Source: Comamonadaceae bacterium G21597-S1
GTDB lineage: Bacteria; Pseudomonadota; Gammaproteobacteria; Burkholderiales; Burkholderiaceae_C
Assembly: GCA_027214345.1 (NCBI GenBank)
Contig: JAPWHR010000009.1
Coordinates: forward strand, 62,001 to 126,000
Reading direction: 5' to 3'
DNA length: 64,000 bases
Made by a program: the position numbers and the translations under genes. Below, in pieces: positions 1 through 9,412 of the stretch. How positions within the stretch are numbered: position 1 is the stretch's first letter; every line of letters starts with the position of its first letter. Below the pieces are notes generated by a model. It made no database searches, was not told where the DNA came from, and worked only from the letters and a program-made list of their open reading frames with translations.

Positions 1-526
1 CCCGGGCAAGGTCAGCTTTGCCTCGGCTGGCGCCGGCGGCATCACGCACCTGTCGGGCGAGCTCTTCAAGATGCGCGCCGGTGTGGACATGGTGCACGTG
101 CCTTACAAAGGCGCGGCTCCCGCATTGACCGATCTGATGGGTGGCCAGGTCGGACTGCTGTTCGACGCGGTGATCACGGCATACCCGCACGTCAAGTCCG
201 GCAAGCTCAAGGCCATCGGCCTGGGCAATGCAACACGGTGGGCCGGTGCGCCCGACGTGCCGACGATTGCCGAATCCGGTTTGCCGGATTTCAAGGTCAG
301 TGGCTGGTACGGCGTGCTGGCGCCCGCGGGTACCCCGGCCAAGGTTCTCGAGCGCCTCAATTCCGAGGCCAACGCCATCATCAAGGACCCGGAGTTCGCG
401 CGCAAGCTCCAGGAGAAGGGCCTGACGCCGATGGGTGGCAGCCTGGAGCAGTACCGCGTCACGGTGCAGGAGGACCATGCCACCTGGCACAAGGTCATCA
501 AGGACGGCCACATCAGTTTGCAATAA
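1..526 (+). CDS. Bug family tripartite tricarboxylate transporter substrate-binding protein, 3' part only
   Basis: The reading frame is open from base 2 and runs into a TAA at 524, so the gene begins outside the window. About 174 residues of the C-terminal part are visible. The stretch VPYKGAAPALTDLMGGQVGL followed by SGKLKAIG and GWYGVLAPAGTP is the usual pattern of Bug/TctC periplasmic receptors, which bind carboxylates or other small organic molecules and are very numerous in Burkholderiales. No membrane-permease genes (tctA, tctB) follow, which is common for orphan Bug receptors. A DUF35 gene starts 22 bases downstream with its own ribosome site, so this receptor is probably the first part of a catabolic operon and may bind the substrate the next three enzymes handle. 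The ligand cannot be told from the sequence. Confidence 0.9.
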   Translation, partial: PGKVSFASAGAGGITHLSGELFKMRAGVDMVHVPYKGAAPALTDLMGGQVGLLFDAVITAYPHVKSGKLKAIGLGNATRWAGAPDVPTIAESGLPDFKVSGWYGVLAPAGTPAKVLERLNSEANAIIKDPEFARKLQEKGLTPMGGSLEQYRVTVQEDHATWHKVIKDGHISLQ

Positions 527-548
527 GCCACGGGAGGCAAGCGCGTTC

Positions 549-950
549 ATGCAGACACACACGACCCAGGACGGACCGCCATCGGCGATCCACCCCGAGC
601 AGCAGTACCAGGCGTATCTGGCCCAGGGCAGCTTCATGCTGCTGCGGGCCAAGGCCAGCGGCCGGTTCATCTTCTATCCGCGGGTGGCCGAACCGCTGAC
701 CGGCGACACCGATCTCGAGTGGGTGCCTGCCAGTGGCCTGGGGCGCGTGTATTCGGTGACAGTGGTGCGCAAGCGCCCGCCCGAGCAGGACTACAACGTG
801 GCCTTGATCGACCTGCAGGAGGGCCCGCGCATGATGAGCCGGGTCGAGGGCATTGCACCTGCGGACGTACGCATCGGCATGGCGGTGCGGGCCAGGATCG
901 TGCAGCAGGATGACCAGCCCTTGCTGGTGTTCGAGCCGGCCACGGCGTGA
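549..950 (+). CDS. DUF35 OB-fold acyl-CoA-associated protein lacking the zinc-ribbon cysteines
   Basis: 133 residues. I start at the ATG at 549, preceded by GGGAGG about a dozen bases upstream; a longer open frame runs back into the receptor gene. The middle (FIFYPRVAEP, then DLEWVPASGLGRVYSVTVV) is the typical DUF35/OB-fold signature. Members usually carry a rubredoxin-like zinc ribbon with two CxxC pairs ahead of the OB fold; here the corresponding stretch LLRAKASGRFIFYPRVAEP has no cysteine, and there is none in the protein. DUF35 proteins form complexes with thiolase-fold partners and help bind acyl-CoA (for example ChsH2 with Ltp2, or BbsA with BbsB). The next gene is such a partner, and the two frames nearly touch, which supports a functional pair. 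Confidence 0.85.
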   Translation: MQTHTTQDGPPSAIHPEQQYQAYLAQGSFMLLRAKASGRFIFYPRVAEPLTGDTDLEWVPASGLGRVYSVTVVRKRPPEQDYNVALIDLQEGPRMMSRVEGIAPADVRIGMAVRARIVQQDDQPLLVFEPATA

Positions 951-1000
951 CACGGCTTCACGGCTCTGCAGGAGCCGCATTTTTGAGGAACAGGGACGGT

Positions 1001-2152
1001 ATGGATAAATTTCCGAGAGCGGCCACGGCCATCGTGGGCGGTGCGACCTATGGCATGGGACAAGCGCCGGGGCTGTCGTCGATGGATATTGCAGTGCATG
1101 CGTCACTGCAGGCGCTGGGCCAGGCGCAGTTGACGCCGCAAGACGTCGACGGTGTCTTCGTGGCCTTGCCCGATGACTTCCTGTCGGGCCTGTCGCTGTC
1201 GGAGTACCTGGGCATACAGCCGCGTATTGCCGACAACAACCGCACTGGCGGATCGTCGTTCCAGACCTATGTGCTGATGGCCGCTCTGGCGCTGGCCAGC
1301 GGCCAGTGCAACGTGGCGCTGGTTGCCTATGGCAGCAACCAGCGCTCGGGTGCAGGCAAGCTGGTCAGCGGCATGAAGGCCAGCCCATACGAGGCTCCAT
1401 ACAAGCTCTTGCGTCCGATCTCGGCATATGCGTTGGCAGCGGCGCGACACATGCACGAGTTCGGTACCCGCAAGGAGCAACTTGGCGCGGTCGCGCTGGC
1501 CGCGCGGCAATGGGCCCGCCTCAATCCGGACGCGGTGATGCGCGACCCGTTGACGATGGACGATTATCTCGGCGCGCGCATGATTTCCGATCCGTTCGGC
1601 GTTCGCGATTGCTGCCTGCTGACCGACGGTGGTGCTGCCATCGTCATGGTGCGTGCTGACCTTGCCCGGGATCTGGTGCGCAAGCCGGTCTATGTCCTGG
1701 GAGCGGCCGAGTCTACAGACCACCTGGCCATCTCGTCGATGCCCGACTTGACGACGACTGCGGCGGCGCGCTCCGGTCCGCGTGCATTCGCGCAGGCTGG
1801 CGTCAAGCCATCCGACATTGATGTCGTGCAGCTCTACGATGCCTTCACGATCAACACGATCCTGTTCCTGGAGGACCTGGGGTTCTGCAAGAAGGGTGAG
1901 GGTGGCGCATTCGTCGAAGGGGGGCGCATCGCTCCAGGGGGCAGCTTGCCGGTCAACACCAATGGCGGTGGCTTGTCGTGCGTGCATCCAGGCATGTATG
2001 GCCTGTTCACGCTGGTGGAGGCGACCCGACAGTTGACCGGCACTGCGGGGGAACGGCAGATTGCGGGTGCCCGGCTGGCGGTGGCCCACGGCAACGGCGG
2101 CGAGTTGTCGCATCAGGCCACGGTCATCCTGGGGACCGAAGAGACCGTCTGA
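1001..2152 (+). CDS. Thiolase-fold (SCP-x/lipid-transfer type) protein, likely DUF35 partner
   Basis: 383 residues from the ATG at 1001, which has GAGGAACAGGGA upstream; an in-frame start further up (947) would overlap the DUF35 gene. The fold is recognisable from LIVAYGSNQRS-like text (VALVAYGSNQRSGAGK), the NTNGGGLSCVHPGMYG segment and the C-terminal AHGNGGELSHQATVILG. Authentic thiolases have a nucleophilic Cys in the first half (VNxxCxSG) and a second Cys in the C-terminal CxGGG loop. Here the first position reads RTGGSSFQ and the second reads AHGNGGE, so both cysteines are missing. That pattern is known in SCP-x-like retro-aldolases such as Ltp2, which work with a DUF35 protein. I infer an aldolase or ligand-binding role rather than thiolysis. 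It sits between the DUF35 gene and an SDR in one operon. Confidence 0.85.
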   Translation: MDKFPRAATAIVGGATYGMGQAPGLSSMDIAVHASLQALGQAQLTPQDVDGVFVALPDDFLSGLSLSEYLGIQPRIADNNRTGGSSFQTYVLMAALALASGQCNVALVAYGSNQRSGAGKLVSGMKASPYEAPYKLLRPISAYALAAARHMHEFGTRKEQLGAVALAARQWARLNPDAVMRDPLTMDDYLGARMISDPFGVRDCCLLTDGGAAIVMVRADLARDLVRKPVYVLGAAESTDHLAISSMPDLTTTAAARSGPRAFAQAGVKPSDIDVVQLYDAFTINTILFLEDLGFCKKGEGGAFVEGGRIAPGGSLPVNTNGGGLSCVHPGMYGLFTLVEATRQLTGTAGERQIAGARLAVAHGNGGELSHQATVILGTEETV

Positions 2153-2227
2153 CCTTTGTCGCAGCCGCAGGGCGCTGCCGCGCTGATCCGAGCGCGGCCT
2201 CACCTCATATTGATACAGGAGACAAAC

Positions 2228-3163
2228 ATGCAAAGTGACAACACGTCCAGGCCGATGCTCGACGACAAGGTGGTCGTCATCACCGGTGCTGGTGGTGGCA
2301 TCGGCCGTGAGCTGGCCCTGGCGGCGGCAGCGCAGGGTGCACGCGTCGTCGTCAACGACATCGGCACTTCAGTGCATGGCGAAGGTGCTGACAACGGCCC
2401 TGCTCAGAAGGTGGTGGACGAGATCACCGCCGCGGGTGGGCAGGCGGTTGCCAATACCGACAGCGTGTCGGAGTGGAGCGCGGCGCAACGCATCGTGACT
2501 GCGGCGCTGGACCACTTTGGACGCATCGATGCGGTGGTCAATAACGCCGGCATTCTGCGAGACCGGATGTTTCACAAGATGAGTCCGGACGAGTGGGATT
2601 CGGTAATCCGCGTCCATTTGTCGGGGTCTTTCTACGTCGCGCGTGCCGCCGCTCCCCATTTCCGAGAGCAGAACAGAGGTGCCTATGTACACATGACCTC
2701 CAACTCGGGACTGATCGGCAATATCGGACAGGCCAACTATTCGGCGGCCAAACTCGGCATGGTGGCCTTGTCCAAGTCGATTGCGCTGGACATGGCCCGT
2801 TTCAATGTGCGGTCCAATTGCGTCGCCCCGGCGGCGTGGAGCCGCATGATCGGCGCCATTCCGGTCGACAGCCCGGAGCAGGCGGCGCGCAGCGAAATGA
2901 TGCGTGCCAGTCTTGCGCCGTACAAGATCGCTCCGTTGGTGGCTTACCTGTGCGGCGACCAGGCTGCAGCCGTCAACGGCCAGGTTTTCTATGTCCGTGG
3001 CAACGAGATCTTCCTGTACCACCAGATGGGTTCATCACGCTCGGTTCATCGCTCGGAAGGCTGGACACCTGCATCGATTGCCGAACACGCGATTCCTGCG
3101 CTGCGCGGTAGTTTTGTCCCGGTGCAGCATCTGGCCCAGGTCTACGACTGGGATCCGGTATGA
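2228..3163 (+). CDS. Short-chain dehydrogenase/reductase, multifunctional-enzyme (HSD17B4-like) type
   Basis: 311 residues from the ATG at 2228, which is preceded by AGGAGA; an open frame back to 2156 has no ribosome site. The N-terminal nucleotide-binding loop is TGAGGGIG, followed by VVVNDIG, then NNAG and the catalytic YSAAK, with Ser in HMTSNSG. The VVVNDIG after the glycine loop and the length beyond 300 residues resemble the dehydrogenase part of peroxisomal-type multifunctional enzymes and their bacterial relatives, which oxidise 3-hydroxyacyl-CoA. This would place it one step from the DUF35/thiolase-like pair, so the operon may carry out a side-chain or ring-fragment beta-oxidation step. 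The last part has an unusual extension after the Rossmann core (about residue 255 on). Substrate unknown. Confidence 0.88.
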   Translation: MQSDNTSRPMLDDKVVVITGAGGGIGRELALAAAAQGARVVVNDIGTSVHGEGADNGPAQKVVDEITAAGGQAVANTDSVSEWSAAQRIVTAALDHFGRIDAVVNNAGILRDRMFHKMSPDEWDSVIRVHLSGSFYVARAAAPHFREQNRGAYVHMTSNSGLIGNIGQANYSAAKLGMVALSKSIALDMARFNVRSNCVAPAAWSRMIGAIPVDSPEQAARSEMMRASLAPYKIAPLVAYLCGDQAAAVNGQVFYVRGNEIFLYHQMGSSRSVHRSEGWTPASIAEHAIPALRGSFVPVQHLAQVYDWDPV

Positions 3164-3197
3164 ATGACAGAACTCGCCGTTCACTGGTGATGCGGGT

Positions 3198-4067
3198 TCA
3201 AAGGGACGAGAAAAAACGGTTCTTCACGTCCGACTGGCTCTCGTAGATCGAGCCCTGCCGGCGCGCGGGCGGAAATGGCAACCGAACCGGTACCGCGGCT
3301 GTACGTGGCTCCACCGTCTCCGCCCCGGCCACCAGTGCGGCGTGCCAGTCGTCCCAGCTGCGTGGCTGGGTGACCAGGGGCCAGGCGTCGGCGCAGCGGT
3401 ACTGCAGCAGCAGAAAGCGGCGCGGTGCGCCGGAGGTGTTGGGCGCCGAGCCGTGCACGGCGCGCACATGGTGGATCGTGATGTCTCCCGCGCGGCCCAG
3501 ACAGGGGCGGGCCGATTCCAGCCGCAGTCCCGGCGTCAGCGCGTCGATGGCGCCGCAGAAGACGCCATCGGCATGGTGGTCGAACACTGGACCGCGGTGC
3601 GATCCGGGCACGACCTGCATCGGACCATTGTCGGGTGTGATGTCGTCAAGCATCACGCCGACGGCCGCCAGATCGTCGTTGGTATGGGGGTAGAAGGCCC
3701 AGTCCTGGTGCCACTCGACTGGCGAGCCGAAACCGGCCGACTTCATGTTGAGCTTGGAAATGTCGAAACGCACGCCGCGCCCCTCCCACAGCTGCTGCAG
3801 GCAGCCGGTGATGCCCGGGTGGCGGGCCAGTGCGGCAAACACCAGGTCGACGCGTTCCGGGTTCTTGATGCGGCGTACCCTCGGTGATGCCCGGCTGTGA
3901 CCGGGTTCGAGGTCGTACACGTTGTCGTGGCTGTCGACGTTCACGGCGCCGGCGACGATGCGGTCGGTGGCCTCGCGCAGCGCGCGCAGCGTGTCGGCAT
4001 CGATGATGTCGGGCACGACGATGAAGCCGTCGGCATGGTACTGCGCGATCTGCTGTGCGGACAACAT
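3198..4067 (-). CDS. Phytanoyl-CoA dioxygenase (PhyH) family Fe(II)/2-oxoglutarate oxygenase
   Basis: 289 residues, starting at the ATG at 4067, which has GGAGGG a few bases upstream; the open frame continues back to 4247 without a start that has a ribosome site. The iron-binding facial triad is visible as H120-x-D122 (VEWHQDW) and H205 (AVHGSAPN), with the 2-oxoglutarate-binding Arg in APRRFLLLQY about 12 residues later. This is the full PhyH pattern, so the protein is likely an active hydroxylase. The substrate is not evident; relatives act on acyl-CoAs, ectoine, and natural products. It converges on the SDR gene (34 bases between stops) and is not in the same operon, although it may serve the same substrate class. 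Confidence 0.85.
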   Translation of the reverse strand: MLSAQQIAQYHADGFIVVPDIIDADTLRALREATDRIVAGAVNVDSHDNVYDLEPGHSRASPRVRRIKNPERVDLVFAALARHPGITGCLQQLWEGRGVRFDISKLNMKSAGFGSPVEWHQDWAFYPHTNDDLAAVGVMLDDITPDNGPMQVVPGSHRGPVFDHHADGVFCGAIDALTPGLRLESARPCLGRAGDITIHHVRAVHGSAPNTSGAPRRFLLLQYRCADAWPLVTQPRSWDDWHAALVAGAETVEPRTAAVPVRLPFPPARRQGSIYESQSDVKNRFFSSL

Positions 4068-4213
4068 GGTTCTGCCCTCCGGTTGTGATGACGTGCGCCT
4101 GGAAATAGTGGCCCGCTGGCCGCCACATCGGCCATGGGTTCGCTTACAAGTGTAGGGCGCCAATGTACGGCGCAACGCAGCCGTGGCGATGCTGTCGCCC
4201 GGTTTCGTCCACG

Positions 4214-4240
4214 AGAAAGGGCGGCCCGGACGCCGCCCCT
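4214..4240 (-). terminator. Probable terminator of the symporter gene
   Basis: Perfect 7-bp inverted repeat GGGCGGC (4219-4225) and GCCGCCC (4232-4238) with a 6-base loop. On the minus strand the stem is followed by TTTCTC, a short pyrimidine run. It lies about 45 bases past the stop of the symporter gene and upstream of the PhyH gene. The T run is weak, so confidence is moderate. The rest of the 218-base gap (4068-4285) shows no gene. Confidence 0.45.
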
Positions 4241-4285
4241 GTGTCAATGCCGCCCGGCCCGTTGCGCCGAGCCGGGTGACAGCAC

Positions 4286-5833
4286 TCAGCTCTTGTATTT
4301 CTTGATCTCGCCGGAGCGGATCCGCTCCATGAAGGATTCCAGCTCGCGTTTCACGATCGGCATCAGGAAATACAGACCGGTGATGTTCACCACCGCCATC
4401 GCGAAGATGGCCGCATCCGAGAAGTCGATGACCGGGCCGAGGTTGGCCGCCGCACCGATGACGACGAAGAGGCAGAACATGAGCTTGAACACCAGTTCGG
4501 CCGTCTTGCCTTCACCGAACAGGTAGGTCCAGGCCTTCAGCCCGTAGTAGGACCAGGAGATCATGGTCGAGAATGCGAACAGGATCACGGCGAACGCCAG
4601 CAGGTAGGGGAACCAGCTGAACGCACTGGCGAATGCCGCGGAGGTCAGGCCCACACCGGACGTATCGCCAATGGTCTGGATCTTGCCGCCTTCGGTCAGG
4701 TACTGGCCCGTCGCCGGGTCGAGCATCAGCTGGCCGGTGATCACGATGACCAGGGCCGTCATCGTGCAGATCACGACCGTATCGATGAAGGGTTCGAGCA
4801 GCGACACCAGGCCCTCGGTGATCGGCTCGCTGGTGCGGACCGCCGAGTGCGCGATCGCGGCGGAGCCGACGCCCGCTTCGTTCGAGAATGCCGCCCGCTT
4901 GAAGCCCTGGATCAGGGCGCCGACCATGCCGCCGGCGACGCCAAGCCCGGTGAATGCGCCCTCGAAAATCTGCCCGAACGCCCAGCCGATCTTGTCGTAG
5001 TTGACCAGCAGGATGATGAGGCCCGCGCCGACATAGATGATGCCCATGAACGGCACGACTTTTTCGGTCACCCGGGCAATGGACTTGATCCCGCCGACGA
5101 TCACGGCGAACACGACGCCGGCGAAGATGACGCCGGTGATCCAGCCCGGGTAGTCGCCGAACACGCCGGCCAGTTGCTGGTGCGCCTGGTTGGACTGGAA
5201 CATGTTGCCCCCGCCCAGGGCGCCGAGGATGCAGAAGACCGAGAAGGCGATCGCCAGGAACTTCCCACCCGGCAGGCCGCGCTCGGAAAACCCCTTGGAC
5301 AGGTAATACATCGGGCCGCCGGACACCGTGCCGTCGTCGTATTCGTTGCGGTACTTGACGCCCAGCGTACATTCCGTGAACTTGGAGGCCATGCCCAGCA
5401 GGCCGGCCAGGATCATCCAGAAGGTGGCGCCGGGGCCGCCGATGCCCACGGCCACGGCCACGCCGGCGATGTTGCCCAGGCCCACGGTACCCGAGAGCGC
5501 CGTCGTCAGTGCCTGGAAGTGGCTGACTTCACCCGCGTCCTTCGGATCGGAATAGTCGCCCTTGACGATGCTGATCGACAGCATGAACGAGCGGAACTGC
5601 ACAAACCCGAAATACACCGAAAAGACGGACGCGGCGATCACCAGCCACATCACGATCCACGGAAAGCTGGTGCCGGGGATGGGCGCGAAGATCAGGTTGA
5701 CGAACGGGCCGGTGAGGGATGCGAATGCCGCGTTGACCTTCTGGTCGACGGATTGTGCTTCCTGCGCGAACGCCGCCGGTGCGACGGCCAGTGCCGACAG
5801 TGCAGACAGGGTGGGGGTATGGAATGACTTCAT
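4286..5833 (-). CDS. Sodium:alanine/glycine symporter family (AGCS) protein
   Basis: 515 residues from the ATG at 5833; the much longer open frame upstream runs through the preceding gene in a different frame and is a shadow. Residues 1-23 look like a cleaved signal peptide (APAAFAQ). The family hallmarks are present: GTVGLGNIAGVAVAVGIGGPGA, KFTECTLGVKYR, GGPMYYL and AAFSNEAGVGSAAIAHSA. About ten hydrophobic segments follow. The family takes up alanine, glycine or related amino acids with Na+ at the inner membrane. The start lies 11 bases after the stop of the universal stress protein gene, so they are one transcript. alaS is divergent on the other side, which may be chance. Confidence 0.92.
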   Translation of the reverse strand: MKSFHTPTLSALSALAVAPAAFAQEAQSVDQKVNAAFASLTGPFVNLIFAPIPGTSFPWIVMWLVIAASVFSVYFGFVQFRSFMLSISIVKGDYSDPKDAGEVSHFQALTTALSGTVGLGNIAGVAVAVGIGGPGATFWMILAGLLGMASKFTECTLGVKYRNEYDDGTVSGGPMYYLSKGFSERGLPGGKFLAIAFSVFCILGALGGGNMFQSNQAHQQLAGVFGDYPGWITGVIFAGVVFAVIVGGIKSIARVTEKVVPFMGIIYVGAGLIILLVNYDKIGWAFGQIFEGAFTGLGVAGGMVGALIQGFKRAAFSNEAGVGSAAIAHSAVRTSEPITEGLVSLLEPFIDTVVICTMTALVIVITGQLMLDPATGQYLTEGGKIQTIGDTSGVGLTSAAFASAFSWFPYLLAFAVILFAFSTMISWSYYGLKAWTYLFGEGKTAELVFKLMFCLFVVIGAAANLGPVIDFSDAAIFAMAVVNITGLYFLMPIVKRELESFMERIRSGEIKKYKS

Positions 5834-5844
5834 GCTGTGGGTCC

Positions 5845-6282
5845 TCAAACAACCACCGTGACGGGCACGCTGGCATGTGTCACGAGCTTGACGGTCGAAG
5901 ACCCGAAGATGCGCTGCACCAGTCCGCCTTCGGAGGTGCGTGCCACGATGATCTGTTCGGCACCCGCTTCGACGGCGATGGTGTTCAGGATGTCGGCGAC
6001 GTCGCCATGACGCACCACGCCGCTGGCCTTGTATCCGTCCTTGGTCAGGTCTGCCACGGCGGGATCGGTGATGCGTGCCGTGGCTGCCGCGAGTTCTTCC
6101 TTGCGCTGCTTGTGGCGGGCCGCGTTTTCTTCCGGTGTCTGGAAGGAATAGGGCGACCACTCGATCACATGGACCACGATCAGCTCGGATGGCTTGATCA
6201 ACTTGGCCATCTTCTTGGCATGGGCCAGGGCACGATCTCCGGTTGGATTGCCGTCCAGGCCAACGACGATTTTGAATGGCAC
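5845..6282 (-). CDS. Universal stress protein (UspA family)
   Basis: 145 residues. I place the start at a GTG (6282) because AGGAGG lies seven bases upstream and the protein then begins VPFKIVVGLDGN, the standard UspA beginning (hydrophobic strand, then D and G). The longer frame up to 6318 adds twelve residues with no ribosome site. The C-terminal nucleotide-binding loop reads ARTSEGGLVQRIFGSST; the classic motif is G-x2-G-x9-G-S/T, and its first glycine is not matched, so ATP binding is uncertain. It is the first gene of a two-gene transcript with the AGCS symporter. Confidence 0.9.
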   Translation of the reverse strand: MPFKIVVGLDGNPTGDRALAHAKKMAKLIKPSELIVVHVIEWSPYSFQTPEENAARHKQRKEELAAATARITDPAVADLTKDGYKASGVVRHGDVADILNTIAVEAGAEQIIVARTSEGGLVQRIFGSSTVKLVTHASVPVTVVV

Positions 6283-6608
6283 GGTACTTCCTCCTGTTTG
6301 GAACTTGGGTAAAACCACCTTAACATGGTGTTACTCGTTCGTATTGCGTTCTCTCGCGGCTTGATGGCAGGGATTTCCCGCAAATTCGGGAACTGCCTGA
6401 AGTCAATCCGCGTGGAGGAAGGGCTGCGTCCAGCTGCGAGTCGATCGCGCGCCCGGGTATCCGGTGCGACGCGGTCGGGCGCGTGGCGGGCCCGGTGGTG
6501 GGGCGGGTTCGATCCCGGTTTTCAGGGGCCTGCGCCAGTTTGCGAAAATAGCGGCTATTGCCGCCTGGCAGCAGCGCGGATTTCCTGTTTCCACCACCAT
6601 CCACCACC
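6283..6608. other. Intergenic region between divergent usp and alaS
   Basis: 326 bases without a gene. It must hold the promoters of both directions. Around 6312-6334 there is an imperfect inverted repeat (ACCACC, then TTAACAT, then GGTGTT) close to the usp start. I see no T-box or other recognisable leader for alaS and no convincing sigma-70 boxes. Confidence 0.4.
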
Positions 6609-9233
6609 ATGACCCGCAACGTCTCCGTCGCCGACATCCGCCAGATCTTCCTGGACTTTTTCGCCTCCAAGGGCCATACCGTGGTGGCATCGAGTCCGCT
6701 GGTGCCGGGCAACGACCCGACGCTGATGTTCACCAACTCGGGCATGGTGCAGTTCAAGGACGTGTTCCTGGGCTCCGACAAGCGCTCCTACGTGCGCGCC
6801 GCTTCGGTGCAGGCCTGCCTGCGTGCCGGAGGCAAGCACAACGACCTGGAGAACGTCGGCTACACCGCCCGCCATCACACCTTTTTCGAGATGCTGGGCA
6901 ACTGGAGTTTCGGTGACTATTTCAAGCGCGACAGCCTCAAGTGGGGCTGGGAGCTGCTGACCCAGGTCTACAAGCTCCCACCCGAGCGGCTGTTGGCCAC
7001 CGTCTATATCGACGACGACGAGGCCTACGACATCTGGACCAAGGAGATCGGCCTGGCACCCGAGCGCGTGATCCGCATCGGCGACAACAAGGGCAAGAAG
7101 TACGCGTCCGACAACTTCTGGATGATGGCCGACACCGGCCCCTGCGGCCCGTGCAGCGAGATCTTCTACGACCATGGCCCCGAGATTCCCGGCGGCCCGC
7201 CCGGCAGCCCGGGCGAAGACGGCGACCGCTTCATCGAGATCTGGAACCACGTGTTCATGCAATTCGACATGCAGGTCGACGGCAGCCTGGTCAAGCTGCC
7301 GGCGCCGTGTGTCGACACGGGCATGGGCCTGGAGCGGCTGGCGGCGATCCTGCAGCATCGGCACAGCAACTACGAGATCGACCTGTTCACCGCGCTGATC
7401 GCAGCCGCGGCGCGCGAGACCGGCTGCGGCGACCTGGCCAACAACTCGCTCAAGGTGATCGCCGACCATATCCGCGCCACCGCCTTCCTGGTCAGCGACG
7501 GCGTGATCCCCGGCAGCGAAGGGCGCGGCTACGTGCAGCGGCGCATCATCCGCCGCGCCATCCGCCACGGCTACAAGCTCGGCTGCAAGAAGCCGTTCTT
7601 CCACAAGCTGGTGGCCGACCTGGTCGCGTTGATGGGCGAGGCGTATCCGCGGCTGGCCGAGCAGCGCGAACGCATCACCGAGGTGCTGCGGCTCGAGGAG
7701 GAGCGTTTCTACGAGACGCTGGAGACCGGCATGGGCATCCTGGACGCGGCGCTGGCCGGTGGGGTCAAGGTGCTGCCCGGCGAGGTGGCGTTCAAGCTGC
7801 ACGACACCTTCGGGTTCCCGCTCGACCTGTCGGCCGACGTCTGTCGCGAGCGCGGCCTGTCGGTGGACGAGGCCGGTTTTGCCGCCGCCATGGACAAGCA
7901 GAAGACGCAGGCGCGCGCGGCCGGCAAGTTCCGCATGGACAAGGCGCTCGACTATGCCGGCGACGCCAACGACTTCGTCGGTTACCAGCACCTGTCGCAG
8001 GACGATTCCACGGTGGTCGCGTTGTACCGGGACGGTGCGGCGGTCGCGAAGCTGCAGGCGGGGGAACACGGTATCGTGGTGCTCGACACCACGCCGTTCT
8101 ATTCCGAGAGTGGCGGCCAGGTGGGAGACCAGGGGACGATCGCCTCCGCCGCGGCGACGTTCGCGGTCGCCGATACGCAGAAGATCAAGTCCGACGTGTT
8201 CGGGCACCATGGCTCGGTGACGTCCGGCGTGTTGTCGGTCGGCGACAAGGCCACGGCCCGGGTCGACGCCGAGCGGCGTGCCGCCACGATGCGCAACCAC
8301 TCGGCCACGCACCTGATGCACAAGGCGCTGCGCGCCGTGCTCGGCACCCATGTGCAGCAAAAGGGTAGCCTGGTCGATGCCGAGCGTACCCGTTTCGACT
8401 TCACGCACAACGCTCCCGTGAGCGACGCGCAGATTCGCGAGATCGAGGCGCAGGTCAATGCCGAGATCCTGGCCAACGTGGCGACGCGGGAGCGCCACAT
8501 GGACATCGAATCGGCCAAGCAGACCGGAGCGATGATGTTGTTCGGCGAGAAGTACGGTGACGTGGTGCGCGTGCTCGACATCGGCAGCACGACCGAGTTG
8601 TGCGGTGGCACCCATGTGCAACGCACCGGAGACATCGGCTTGTTCAAGGTCGTGGGTGAAGGCGGGGTGGCCGCCGGCGTGCGTCGCATCGAGGCGGTGA
8701 CCGGGCAGGGCGCATTGGCCTATCTGCAGCAGCTCGAGGCGACGGTCACGCAGGTCGCCGGTGCCGTCAAGGCGCCGGTGGCCGAACTGCACGGCCGCGT
8801 CCACCAGATGCTTGAGCATGTCAAGCAGCTCGAAAAGGAAGTCACCGCGCTCAAGGGCAAGCTGGCCTCGAGCCAGGGTGACGAGCTGGTGCAGCAGGCC
8901 ATCGATATCAACGGCGTCAAGCTGCTCGCGGTACGCATGGACGGCGCCGACAGCAAGACCCTGCGCGAGAGCATGGACAAGCTCAAGGACAAGCTCAAGT
9001 CGGCCGTCATCGTGCTGGCCGTGGTCGACGGCGCCAAGGTGCAGTTGGCCGCCGGTGTCACCGCCGACCTGCTGGGCCGGGTCAAGGCCGGCGAGCTGGT
9101 CAACCACGTGGCCAGCCAGGTGGGCGGCAAGGGTGGCGGCAAGCCGGACATGGCGATGGCCGGCGGCACCGAGCCGCAGGCCCTGCCGCAGGCTTTGGCG
9201 AGCGTGCGCGCCTGGGTCGAAGCCAAGCTGTGA
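6609..9233 (+). CDS. alaS: Alanine--tRNA ligase
   Basis: 874 residues, the usual length. Start at the ATG at 6609 ([21 protein letters not shown]), which matches the conserved AlaRS N-terminus; an in-frame start 51 bases upstream lacks support. The aminoacylation domain shows [20 protein letters not shown] and [11 protein letters not shown]; the editing domain has the zinc-site HSATHLMH and CGGTH; the C-terminal coiled coil and C-Ala domain follow. Charges tRNA-Ala in the cytoplasm and removes mischarged Ser and Gly. Essential housekeeping gene, apparently transcribed alone. A very long open frame lies antisense to it but is a high-GC shadow. Confidence 0.98.
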   Translation: MTRNVSVADIRQIFLDFFASKGHTVVASSPLVPGNDPTLMFTNSGMVQFKDVFLGSDKRSYVRAASVQACLRAGGKHNDLENVGYTARHHTFFEMLGNWSFGDYFKRDSLKWGWELLTQVYKLPPERLLATVYIDDDEAYDIWTKEIGLAPERVIRIGDNKGKKYASDNFWMMADTGPCGPCSEIFYDHGPEIPGGPPGSPGEDGDRFIEIWNHVFMQFDMQVDGSLVKLPAPCVDTGMGLERLAAILQHRHSNYEIDLFTALIAAAARETGCGDLANNSLKVIADHIRATAFLVSDGVIPGSEGRGYVQRRIIRRAIRHGYKLGCKKPFFHKLVADLVALMGEAYPRLAEQRERITEVLRLEEERFYETLETGMGILDAALAGGVKVLPGEVAFKLHDTFGFPLDLSADVCRERGLSVDEAGFAAAMDKQKTQARAAGKFRMDKALDYAGDANDFVGYQHLSQDDSTVVALYRDGAAVAKLQAGEHGIVVLDTTPFYSESGGQVGDQGTIASAAATFAVADTQKIKSDVFGHHGSVTSGVLSVGDKATARVDAERRAATMRNHSATHLMHKALRAVLGTHVQQKGSLVDAERTRFDFTHNAPVSDAQIREIEAQVNAEILANVATRERHMDIESAKQTGAMMLFGEKYGDVVRVLDIGSTTELCGGTHVQRTGDIGLFKVVGEGGVAAGVRRIEAVTGQGALAYLQQLEATVTQVAGAVKAPVAELHGRVHQMLEHVKQLEKEVTALKGKLASSQGDELVQQAIDINGVKLLAVRMDGADSKTLRESMDKLKDKLKSAVIVLAVVDGAKVQLAAGVTADLLGRVKAGELVNHVASQVGGKGGGKPDMAMAGGTEPQALPQALASVRAWVEAKL

Positions 9234-9412
9234 GCCTGGCTCCGGTGACACCAGGGTCGCCGGACTTCACCCCGGTCGCAGTGAGCGCGCCGGGCCGCTC
9301 GCTGGCGCGAATCCCGCAGCACGCAACGCGCGGGGCAGTCCAGTGAGCGCGTGTCACGTGCCCGGCGTTGGCCTCGCGGCCGGGCGCGGACCCCTGGCCG
9401 GGGCGTCCTGAC

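Noticed and set aside
6555-9251. 898-codon open frame antisense to alaS
   Set aside because: Complementary frame of a real high-GC gene; its text is rich in His, Arg and Gln repeats without motifs, while alaS on the other strand has all catalytic motifs.
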